Source: Ferroglobus sp. (GTDB taxonomy: Archaea; Halobacteriota; Archaeoglobi; Archaeoglobales; Archaeoglobaceae). Taken from it: a stretch of 9,899 nucleotides of DNA. A model generated the notes under the pieces. The model worked only from the letters and a program-made list of their open reading frames with translations. It searched no databases and was not told the origin of the DNA. The stretch lies in contig WAQS01000293.1 in the NCBI GenBank assembly GCA_015520115.1, positions 1 through 9,899 of the forward strand, written 5' to 3'. This document shows positions 1 to 6,121 of this stretch, in pieces; position 1 is the first letter of the stretch, and each line of letters opens with the position of its first letter. Both the position numbers and the translations under genes were made by a program.

Positions 1-400
1 CTACACCTATGTAGTCTTGTGGTCCTTCTTCCTCTTCTATTATTCCGAACCCCGCTTCGTTGTAGAATTTCATTACCGCTAAAGTCGCTTCACCCATCAC
101 TCTGTTTTCCCCTCTGTATACGGATTCGTAAGGTGGAGGAGGGCTGTAACCCTTCTTAATTCCTCTGAAAAGTCTTGTGAATTCGATAGCTAACCTCTCT
201 GCCAGTTCATCAAGATTGTCATCGAGGCTTTTTTTAATTAATTCAATCGCCTCAGTAAACTCGTCTCCGACGTTTTCCGGAAGTTTTTGTTTCAACTCTC
301 TTAGAAACTCTCTGTCGGGCTTTTTTAAGTAAAACGTACTGAGCAACCAGTAAACTCTGCTTCTCATCTCGGCGAGGTTTCGAAAGAAGTCAGTATCCAT
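1..400 (-). CDS. TorD/DmsD-family molybdoenzyme maturation chaperone (C-terminus off window)
   Basis: Reading leftward from ATG at 400-398, the frame stays open to the window edge, giving 133 residues of a protein whose C-terminus lies outside. The translation begins MDTDFFRNLAEMRSRVYWLL and is helical and charged. Around residues 72-95 it carries the TorD/NarJ-family signature: an acidic-hydrophobic 'EFTRLFRGIKKG' stretch followed by 'PPPPYESVYRG', then 'GPQDYIG' near the edge, matching the family's 'P-D-(H/Y)-I' region. Family members are cytoplasmic. They bind the Tat signal peptide and apoprotein of a molybdopterin enzyme, holding it until cofactor insertion. A GGAG Shine-Dalgarno sits about 7-10 bases before the start. 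It is the fourth gene of the minus-strand set, 28 bases after the cytochrome stop codon; that gap reads T-rich on the coding strand and might attenuate transcription. The likely client is the catalytic subunit at 1546-4149. Family assignment is firm; the client is inferred from context. Confidence 0.9.
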   Translation of the reverse strand, partial: MDTDFFRNLAEMRSRVYWLLSTFYLKKPDREFLRELKQKLPENVGDEFTEAIELIKKSLDDNLDELAERLAIEFTRLFRGIKKGYSPPPPYESVYRGENRVMGEATLAVMKFYNEAGFGIIEEEEGPQDYIGV

Positions 401-428
401 AAATCTCTACTCCAAAATAAAAAATAAG

Positions 429-848
429 TTATTCAGAAGCTGTTCCGTACCACGGAGTTGCTATTCCCCCCTCCTTGTGGCATCCAAGACAAACACCTCT
501 GTCAACGACTCCCGGCGCACCTCTGACAGGAACTTTGTATTTCCTCTCGTAGAGGTAGTCTTTAGCGTAGTATGAGATGTGGCAAGTCGTGCAGCTCATT
601 CCAAGCACATTCACATGAATCTTATGAAATCTTCCATTCAGGGTCATGCTGTAGTCGTTACCGACATCGATCTCTCCATTTCTTATTTTTTCTGCTAAAT
701 CTTTCAGGCTTGCATATTCTGTTACAGGCTGAACAGTCGGCGTCACTTCTGGCTTTGGAGTTGACTGAGGTTTTTCTTCAGGCTTTGCACATCCTGCAAT
801 TATCAGCGCAATAGCAAGGAGCATTAAAGCAAGCAGTTTCATCCTCAT
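429..848 (-). CDS. Di-haem c-type cytochrome lipoprotein
   Basis: A 139-residue exported electron carrier. The N-terminus is a lipoprotein signal: basic MRMK, hydrophobic residues 4-17, and lipobox I-A-G-C with the lipidation cysteine at 20. A Pro/Thr/Lys/Glu-rich linker follows (about 21-43), typical of a flexible tether. The globular part has two c-haem motifs, C86-T-T-C89-H90 and C120-L-G-C123-H124. His75 and His78, in 'RFHKIHVN', are possible distal ligands. The protein would sit on the outer face of the membrane by a lipid anchor. Its start overlaps the FeS-subunit stop by one base (TAATG), and the GGAGG and GGTGA bases just upstream form a strong ribosome site, so the pair is probably translationally coupled. 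Starting at the second Met (residue 3) is also possible. Position beside the molybdoenzyme and FeS genes suggests it carries electrons to or from that complex. Haem attachment and lipidation are inferred from motifs; the specific partner is unproven. Confidence 0.88.
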   Translation of the reverse strand: MRMKLLALMLLAIALIIAGCAKPEEKPQSTPKPEVTPTVQPVTEYASLKDLAEKIRNGEIDVGNDYSMTLNGRFHKIHVNVLGMSCTTCHISYYAKDYLYERKYKVPVRGAPGVVDRGVCLGCHKEGGIATPWYGTASE

Positions 849-1534
849 TAGTAGTCACCCCCCTCCAAAACATAGTAAACTTGCGGACGCGTTCCAAACT
901 CCTTCTTGAGTTGCGTCGCTTTCTTCTTTGCAATTATTTTCGAAACTTCGCTGTTCGGATCGTGCAGATCCCCGAAGTGTCTTGCTCTCACCGGACAGAC
1001 AACGTCACATGCCGGAGTATATTCCGGATCTTTACCAATCAGGTGAGTTTTTCCTTCTTCTATGGCTTTTTCTATACGATGCCAGCAGAACGTGCACTTT
1101 TCAACGGTGTTCGGCTTCTTTCTGTGCGTCCAGTGTCTGTTTTCGTAAGGGATGTTCTCGTAAGGCGTTTTGCCTCTACCCGGAAACAGATTTTCTACCT
1201 CTTCTATATACTGCGGAGCTCCGTAAGGGCAGACAGCTATGCAGTATTTGCATCCGATGCACTTCTCGTAGTCGATTAAAACGACACCGTACTCGTTTTT
1301 CGTTATAGCTCCTACGCCAATCGAATCGCAAGCCCTCTTACATGGCGGGTCTTCGCAGTGCATGCAGTTCATGGGAACGAATATCCTCCTTACGTTGGGG
1401 AACTTGCCCACTTCATACTCGACAACGAAGTTCCATGGATTTCCGGGAACGTAGAAGTTTTCATTCATGCAAGCAGCGACGCAGGCTCTGCAGCCGATAC
1501 ATCTTGTCGTGTCGATAACTCTAACGAGCTTCAT
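848..1534 (-). CDS. Four-[4Fe-4S] ferredoxin-like electron-transfer subunit (DmsB/PsrB/NrfC type)
   Basis: This 228-residue protein has 16 cysteines arranged as in the DmsB/PsrB/PhsB/NrfC family: C12-C15-C18-C22, C57-C60-C65-C69, C92-C95-C98-C102, and C147-C150-C176-C180. That predicts four cubane clusters forming a wire between the molybdenum subunit and the next carrier. All four sites look intact, with the typical 'RCIGCRAC', 'CMHCEDPPC' and 'KCIGCKYC' contexts. There is no signal peptide, so, as known for this family, it is probably exported by hitch-hiking on the Tat signal of the catalytic subunit. The ATG is preceded by GAGGTGAT (about 1540-1547 on the minus strand), an excellent match to the archaeal 16S tail. 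That site overlaps the TGA of the upstream catalytic gene, with an 11-base gap between the genes. Length is normal for the family. The role is secure; redox partners are inferred from neighbours. Confidence 0.95.
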   Translation of the reverse strand: MKLVRVIDTTRCIGCRACVAACMNENFYVPGNPWNFVVEYEVGKFPNVRRIFVPMNCMHCEDPPCKRACDSIGVGAITKNEYGVVLIDYEKCIGCKYCIAVCPYGAPQYIEEVENLFPGRGKTPYENIPYENRHWTHRKKPNTVEKCTFCWHRIEKAIEEGKTHLIGKDPEYTPACDVVCPVRARHFGDLHDPNSEVSKIIAKKKATQLKKEFGTRPQVYYVLEGGDY

Positions 1535-1545
1535 TTTTCATCACC

Positions 1546-4149
1546 TCACGCCTTGTAAATCCTAACCTTCGTATCGTTGAAGCTGTTCATTCCAGAAACC
1601 ATGTCTGGATGGTATTCGAGTATCTTGTTAACCCAGCTGCCCTTTCTCGCCCACTCTGGATATCCGGGACTCCAGTGACCGTAGTGGTATGATATCGCAA
1701 CGGTGTCTGGTCTGATGCCTTCAGTGAGTCTCGCTATCGCCACAAGCTTGCCAACCCTCGACTCAACGACAACCTTGTCTCCATCATCGATTTTGAGCTT
1801 TCTTGCGGTATCCGGATGTATCCACACGTCGTTGTAATCCGAATCATGAGCAACCTGATTCAGAATCGGGTTTATGTTGCAGTATCCGCTCTGGTTTCTG
1901 TACATTCTCTTGAACGTTATCAGATACAGCGGATAGTCCTTAGCTTTTTTGTGAGGAGTGGGATAGGCGTGCTCCTTTCTCGGGATTGGAGAAAGCCTTA
2001 GCTTCACTTCTTCTTCAGCGTTATCAGTCTCGTACCACTCTTCGAATACCCTCTTTATGTTCTCGTGCTTCTTCATAAGATCGATGACCTTTTCAGCGGA
2101 GTGGATAAGCTCCTCGCAGTATAGGTGCATCTTCGGCTTTCCAGGACCTTTGAATTTGGCCTCTGCTCCCTTGAGGTAGCGCTCCTCAACATCAACGAAC
2201 TTTCCGTAAAAGCCATCTCTAATTCCCTGTTCTATTGGATGTCCGGTTTTGTTTCTCCAGAGAATGTCGAAGGCTGCTCTTGCATCGTAATCTTTCCCTT
2301 TTTCGAACTTAGGATTCTTGAACTTGAACTTCTCGTTTATCTTTTCCAGGAATTCATCGTAAAATCCCGCTCTTTTCGCAAGTTCAAACATTATTTCGAG
2401 GTTCTGGTAGGGGATGTTGAACACGTTGACTATTGGATAGTGAAGGGTGTAATGCCTCGCATGAGGAGTCCATCTTCCTCCGTAGTATCCGTAAGCTTCG
2501 AGATAAGTTCTGTCTGGAAAAACGATATCAGCATACCACGCCGTTTCGGTCATCGTTATGTCGATTACCACGTTAAACGTCTTTGCCAAAGCTTCGAACT
2601 GTTTCTCAGCATTTGAGGTCGAGAACGGTCTGTTTGTTGCGAAAAACATCTGCATCTCTGGTTCGTAATCGATACCGTACTTCTCCGGCTCAAGCATGCT
2701 GAACATAGCTTGCTGAGCGACATCGTGAGTGGCATGCGGAAGGAAAACGCTCTTCTTGAGATCGATTCTGCTCGGCGGATACTCCGCCTTGGAAGGCTCC
2801 ATGTAGGATGTTTTTCCCGGTTTGTGAAGCAAAAATCCGCCAACAGCATCTATCGCACCAACGAGCATCATTACGATCAGTCCAGCTCTCCAGTTCTGAG
2901 CTCCGTGCTCTTTTGCTGCCAGTCCCCTGAAAGTGTAAATGCACACAGGTCTGTATCTCAACTCTTTTCCATCGATCACAATAGTCGAGCCGATCCTTGC
3001 GTTCTCTCCGAATTCCTTAGCTATCCTCCTTATCTGCTCAGCCGGAATTCCACACTCTTCAGCAACGCTTTCCGGAGTGATGTCCCTAACGTAGTCTGCA
3101 AGAACCTGAAATGCCGTCCTATACGTCTTTCCGTCTATGACGTAGCTTCCTTCAAGGGCTGGCTTCACTCCTTCGACAAACGGCTTCGCTGAATTGGTTA
3201 CCGTGTCCCATACAAGCGGATTGCCGTTCTCATCCCTCAAAAACTTTCCATCCTCTCCAACAAGGAACGGAGCGTTGGTGTAGTTTATCAGAAATTCTCT
3301 GTCGATATATCCCTCGCTTATGAGGACGTTAGCCATTGCAAGCAGAAATAGAACGTCTTTTCCAGGTTTTATCGGCACCCACTCATCTGCCTTGGCTGCC
3401 AAATTGCTTAACCTCGGCTCAACGACGACGAGCTTCATTCCCCTCTCTTTCGCCTCGATAGTCGCATGGTCAAGCCATCTCGCCCATTGATCCGCTTCAA
3501 AATAATTTCCGCCCATGTTTATCAAATATCTGCAGTACTCCAAATCCGGAAGAGGTTCATGTCCTCCCCAGGTAATTTCATCGGCAACATGCTTCGCAGC
3601 TTCGCAGGTTGTGGTTCTATGAACCATGTTCGGCGTGCCAAAGGCAGCTGTGAAAGCTTTCATCCACTCGTCGTCAAGCAGATATTTTCCATGTCCGTGA
3701 TGCCAGACGAGCTTTCTCGGATCACTCTGTCTAATCTGTTTCAACTTCTCCGCAACGATATTAAACGCTTCCTCCCAGCTTATTTCCACCCATCCCGGAT
3801 CTTCGTTGGGTCCTTTCTTTGGATTCGTTCTTTTTAACGGTTTCTTAAGCCTGTAAGGGTTGTAGGTGTTCCAAATCCCGGAAATTCCTTTCGGACAGTT
3901 GCCCCAGTTGAAGTAAGGTGCTCGCTTCTCATCCGGATATATCGCTCTAATAACTCCGTTCTGCACTTTCACTTTAATTCCGCAGAAGTTGACGCACATT
4001 TTGCATGTAGATTTGAAGTACTTCACTTCTCCTTCGTTGAATGGCTTTGAATTTTCGGCAGCTCTTGCGATCTTCGATATGTCGCTGAAAACAGCAAGGG
4101 CAGATAATGCGCTAATTCCCCTCAGAAATTCTCTTCTTGTTACCCCCAC
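1546..4149 (-). CDS. Tat-exported molybdopterin (bis-MGD) oxidoreductase catalytic subunit, PsrA/PhsA/TtrA/ArrA-like
   Basis: An 867-residue DMSO-reductase-superfamily catalytic subunit. Residues 1-31 form a Tat signal: T-R-R-E-F-L-R, a short hydrophobic core, then an 'ARA-A' cleavage site. A [4Fe-4S] motif follows as C49-x2-C52-x3-C56-x28-C85-P-K-G. 'ISWEEAF' at about 123-129 is conserved in the family. Cys182 in 'RTTTCEAA' sits where the molybdenum-ligating residue is expected; Cys there points to the polysulfide/thiosulfate/tetrathionate/arsenate group rather than the Ser-ligated DMSO/TMAO enzymes. The C-terminal ~120 residues form the dinucleotide-binding beta-barrel, with 'RNQSGYCN', 'VWIHPDTARKLKIDDGD' and a terminal 'GMNSFNDTKV'. 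Length is typical for this group. The start is GTG, seven bases after GGAGG, and the signal peptide begins at once, supporting it. It is first in a set with FeS, cytochrome and chaperone genes. Substrate is undetermined: sulfur oxyanion, polysulfide, arsenate or another compound remains possible. Confidence 0.93.
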   Translation of the reverse strand: MGVTRREFLRGISALSALAVFSDISKIARAAENSKPFNEGEVKYFKSTCKMCVNFCGIKVKVQNGVIRAIYPDEKRAPYFNWGNCPKGISGIWNTYNPYRLKKPLKRTNPKKGPNEDPGWVEISWEEAFNIVAEKLKQIRQSDPRKLVWHHGHGKYLLDDEWMKAFTAAFGTPNMVHRTTTCEAAKHVADEITWGGHEPLPDLEYCRYLINMGGNYFEADQWARWLDHATIEAKERGMKLVVVEPRLSNLAAKADEWVPIKPGKDVLFLLAMANVLISEGYIDREFLINYTNAPFLVGEDGKFLRDENGNPLVWDTVTNSAKPFVEGVKPALEGSYVIDGKTYRTAFQVLADYVRDITPESVAEECGIPAEQIRRIAKEFGENARIGSTIVIDGKELRYRPVCIYTFRGLAAKEHGAQNWRAGLIVMMLVGAIDAVGGFLLHKPGKTSYMEPSKAEYPPSRIDLKKSVFLPHATHDVAQQAMFSMLEPEKYGIDYEPEMQMFFATNRPFSTSNAEKQFEALAKTFNVVIDITMTETAWYADIVFPDRTYLEAYGYYGGRWTPHARHYTLHYPIVNVFNIPYQNLEIMFELAKRAGFYDEFLEKINEKFKFKNPKFEKGKDYDARAAFDILWRNKTGHPIEQGIRDGFYGKFVDVEERYLKGAEAKFKGPGKPKMHLYCEELIHSAEKVIDLMKKHENIKRVFEEWYETDNAEEEVKLRLSPIPRKEHAYPTPHKKAKDYPLYLITFKRMYRNQSGYCNINPILNQVAHDSDYNDVWIHPDTARKLKIDDGDKVVVESRVGKLVAIARLTEGIRPDTVAISYHYGHWSPGYPEWARKGSWVNKILEYHPDMVSGMNSFNDTKVRIYKA

Positions 4150-4155
4150 ATTTAT

Positions 4156-4161
4156 CCCTCC
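4156..4161 (-). promoter_or_regulatory. Shine-Dalgarno for the molybdoenzyme gene
   Basis: GGAGGG on the minus strand, with seven bases between GGAGG and the GTG at 4149-4147. It decides the start between two overlapping candidates. The ATG at 4151-4149 is two bases upstream in another frame and ends after three codons (ATG TGG GGG TAA). The GTG opens the 867-codon frame with the Tat signal. Confidence 0.75.
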
Positions 4162-4179
4162 AAACTCGTATCAATGAAC

Positions 4180-4207
4180 ATTTATATGAGCTTGCAGTTA
4201 TAAAGTT
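4180..4207 (-). promoter_or_regulatory. Candidate TATA box(es) for the minus-strand respiratory operon
   Basis: Two archaeal box-A-like elements can be read on the minus strand. One is TTTATAA (complement of 4198-4204), preceded by an A-rich stretch that could serve as a BRE. The other is CATATAAAT (complement of 4180-4188). Using the usual 25-27 base distance, the first predicts a start near 4175, which leaves room for the Shine-Dalgarno at 4156-4161. The second predicts one near 4158, too close to keep the whole site. The first is therefore preferred. No transcript data support either. Confidence 0.45.
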
Positions 4208-4323
4208 TACGAAACTTAACTGTAGTCTAATTTTCCTGAATTTTTTCGCTTCAAATTCCATTTGTGAAATTACAAAGTGCAAATAGAAATGATTGACAAA
4301 ATTTAAAGAATTGCGTCTCCGCA

Positions 4324-4336
4324 CTTTGCAGCAAAG
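4324..4336. promoter_or_regulatory. Perfect 13-bp palindrome, possible operator
   Basis: CTTTGC, a central A, then GCAAAG: six-base arms with a one-base centre. The arms are too close to form an RNA hairpin, so a dimeric DNA-binding protein site is the more natural reading. It lies 85 bases before the DUF58 start and 175 bases before the molybdoenzyme start. No known archaeal regulator motif was recognised, and one such site in AT-rich DNA may be chance. Confidence 0.3.
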
Positions 4337-4383
4337 ACATCCAAGAGGTAAATTTTTAAACTACATGATAACTACGAATTCAA

Positions 4384-4410
4384 CCGAAAGCGTTAAATGT
4401 TTTATTTTAG
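4384..4410 (+). promoter_or_regulatory. Weak candidate promoter for the plus-strand operon
   Basis: An A-rich element (CGAAA, 4385-4389) stands before GTTAAATG (4392-4399), centred about 26 bases before the GTG at 4422. That spacing is expected if transcription begins at or next to the start codon. TTTTATTTTA follows closer in. The match to a TATA box is imperfect; AATTTTTAAA at 4351-4360 is an alternative that would give a leader of about 40 bases. Confidence 0.3.
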
Positions 4411-4421
4411 CTAAATAAGCT

Positions 4422-5582
4422 GTGAAGTACTCCGCTTCAAAAGCTGTTGGTGCTGCTGTATTCTTGCTTTTAGTTGGGGTAGTTTTAGTAATTCCCGAAT
4501 TCGTTTTAGCAGCCGTAGTTCCCCTCATCCCTCTTTTAGTTCCGCCAGTTGCGAAGATAAAAGTAGAAAGGACGGAGTTCGAAAAACCAGAATTCGTTGG
4601 AGAAGTGTTTAGCTTATCAATTCCCCTCAAATTTTACGGAGTTGGAGTTGCGAAAATCTACCATGAGGTTGGAGAGGGAATCGAAATAATTGAGGGTAAA
4701 AACTATTCCACAGCCTTCATTTTTGGATTCGGGAAAGGTAGTATCAGGTATAAAGGGAGGGTCAGGAAAATAGGAAAACACAATCTGTCGAAGCTGAAAG
4801 TCGTGGTTGAAAGCCTTTCCCTCTCTTCAGAAAAAGCCTACGAAGTCGATCTTAATCTTGAGATCGAAGCGAAGAGCAGGATTTTCGGTAGGAGGTTGAA
4901 AGAACTTAGGGCTAAAGCTAAGAGCGTAATGGTGGACATCGACAGAGCGAAGATAGGGGTTCCGGGGACAGATTTTAAAGAAATAAGGGAGTACAACTTC
5001 TCTGACCCCCTAAAATTCATAAACTGGAAAGCCTCAGCAAGATTTGGAAAGCTCATGGTTAACGAGTTCGAAAAGGAGGGTAAAAAGGCTGTGTGGATAA
5101 TACTCGACGCAAACGATTACATGGAGGGGTTTTTCGACAAAGCTCTGGAAGTTTGTTCCTTCCTCGTAAGTTACTATGCAACGAGGGGAAACAAGGTTGG
5201 ACTTTACGCCCTTGGAAAAAGCAATTTCATCTATCCAGACTTTGGAAAGAGGCAAGTGAAGAAAATATTCGATTACATAACGAGCTTAGAGGCGGAAGGG
5301 AATGAGAGCTTGGATGAAGCTTACGAAAAAATGAAGAAGATGCTTTACATCTACGAGCCTTTGATATACGTAATTACGAGAGCCGAAAAAGCGAATTTGA
5401 AAAAGTTCGTCCGAAAAGTTTCGAAGTTCAAAGTTGTTGTGATTTCGATAAAAAGAGACGGAGAAAGTTTAGGAGAGTTGACTTTAATGCTCGCAAGGAG
5501 GAGAGCTCTTAGAGGGATAGAGCACAGGCTTGAAGTGGATGTTGAGGAGAGAGTTGAGAAACTTGCAAAGGTGGTAGCATGA
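4422..5582 (+). CDS. Membrane-anchored DUF58 (vWA-like) protein
   Basis: A 386-residue protein of the DUF58 family, whose members commonly pair with MoxR AAA+ ATPases. Residues about 8-43 form a hydrophobic hairpin, probably two membrane helices. A beta-rich region spans about 44-150. The diagnostic DUF58 block lies at 182-220: 'GTDFKEIREYNFSDPLKFINWKASAR' in outline, then 'LMVNEFEKEG'. A vWA-like fold follows, starting 'VWIILDAND' at 224-232. The metal-binding DxSxS motif reads D229-x-N231-x-Y233, so both serines are lost and metal binding is doubtful. The start is GTG at 4422: an in-frame TAA at 4416-4418 excludes anything longer, and no Shine-Dalgarno is present, suggesting a leaderless message. 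Its stop overlaps the next start (ATGA, 5579-5582). As first gene of the five-gene chain, it is probably the cytoplasmic-face partner or substrate adaptor of the MoxR ATPase; that role is inferred. Confidence 0.9.
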   Translation: MKYSASKAVGAAVFLLLVGVVLVIPEFVLAAVVPLIPLLVPPVAKIKVERTEFEKPEFVGEVFSLSIPLKFYGVGVAKIYHEVGEGIEIIEGKNYSTAFIFGFGKGSIRYKGRVRKIGKHNLSKLKVVVESLSLSSEKAYEVDLNLEIEAKSRIFGRRLKELRAKAKSVMVDIDRAKIGVPGTDFKEIREYNFSDPLKFINWKASARFGKLMVNEFEKEGKKAVWIILDANDYMEGFFDKALEVCSFLVSYYATRGNKVGLYALGKSNFIYPDFGKRQVKKIFDYITSLEAEGNESLDEAYEKMKKMLYIYEPLIYVITRAEKANLKKFVRKVSKFKVVVISIKRDGESLGELTLMLARRRALRGIEHRLEVDVEERVEKLAKVVA

Positions 5583-6121
5583 TAAACCTTGTGCTTGCTG
5601 AAATGTCGGTTATCGTCACCTATCTCTCCCTAACCCAATCGGAGTTTTCCATGATAGCCAATCCCGACTACTTTCTCCTCCTACTCTTAATTCCCCTGCT
5701 ACTTTTTTCAACCAAAAGAAACCCATACCCTTTCGGACTGTTCGCCCTCCTTTCAGCTCTCACGATATTCCACTACCTCCCAAACTCGGAACTTTTCCAC
5801 TCCTCCCTCGATCTCGCATACTTTTTAACCGGAAGTGAAAGTGTGAAGATCTTGGAAAAAATTGTAGCTTCAAGAAGCGTCAATCCCCTCTACCTAATGC
5901 TGATCTCAGCTTTCTACGTTTCTTCAGAAGTTTACGAGTCCGCTTCAAGGAAAAAAAAGGCTTATGAAAACTTTCCGGACTTGCAGGCTTCGTTGCTTTC
6001 TCTCTTCTTATCACTGCTTCCGGTTTTATTCTACAAACTCATTCCAACTTATCCCGAAGCTTTCTACATCGGAATAGCCGGAGTCATCTTAATCCTGACT
6101 TACTCGGTGGTGAGAAGATGA
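5579..6121 (+). CDS. Five-helix membrane protein, possible split-off TgpA-like N-terminal bundle
   Basis: This 180-residue protein is not recognised by a signature motif. Hydrophobic segments lie at about 30-44, 50-66, 103-118, 136-153 and 160-177; residues 2-17 are more weakly hydrophobic. A basic loop, 'SRKKKAYENF', at 123-132 should be cytoplasmic. The ATG overlaps the DUF58 stop (ATGA) and is preceded by AGGTGGT at 5569-5575; its own stop overlaps the next start in the same way. It stands directly before a transglutaminase with only one N-terminal helix. Bacterial TgpA-type enzymes have a bundle of about six helices fused ahead of the catalytic domain. Five helices here plus that one helix could rebuild the bundle from two chains. 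This is inference from topology and order only. Other possibilities are an unrelated anchor or assembly factor. Confidence 0.75.
   Translation: MINLVLAEMSVIVTYLSLTQSEFSMIANPDYFLLLLLIPLLLFSTKRNPYPFGLFALLSALTIFHYLPNSELFHSSLDLAYFLTGSESVKILEKIVASRSVNPLYLMLISAFYVSSEVYESASRKKKAYENFPDLQASLLSLFLSLLPVLFYKLIPTYPEAFYIGIAGVILILTYSVVRR

Larger units (their letters stand above)
4150..4421. other. Divergent intergenic region between the respiratory and MoxR/DUF58 operons
   Basis: These 272 bases separate two divergently read operons. The region is AT-rich and holds TATA-like elements for both directions plus several short dyads. These are a perfect 13-bp odd palindrome CTTTGC-A-GCAAAG (4324-4336), TTTGT-6-ACAAA (4261-4276), ATTTG-15-CAAAT (4260-4284), and AAAGTGC (4274-4280) facing GCACTTT (4321-4327). 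No tRNA, rRNA-like or convincing short coding region was found. The open frames that cross it run antisense into real genes and have no ribosome site or recognisable protein features. Confidence 0.6.

Noticed and set aside
407..428. T-rich coding-strand tract between cytochrome and chaperone genes as a terminator
   Set aside because: There is no stem, the tract is interrupted, and the chaperone is functionally linked to the genes before it; at most partial attenuation is possible.
2125..2616. 163-codon plus-strand frame inside the molybdoenzyme gene
   Set aside because: It is an antisense shadow of a conserved catalytic subunit.
4112..4324. 70-codon minus-strand open frame across the intergenic region
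   Set aside because: It overlaps the molybdoenzyme start out of frame, has no ribosome site, and its protein lacks recognisable features.
4361..4630. 89-codon minus-strand frame opposite the DUF58 start
   Set aside because: It runs antisense to the clear DUF58 gene, has low-complexity Thr/Lys-rich content and no supporting start signals.
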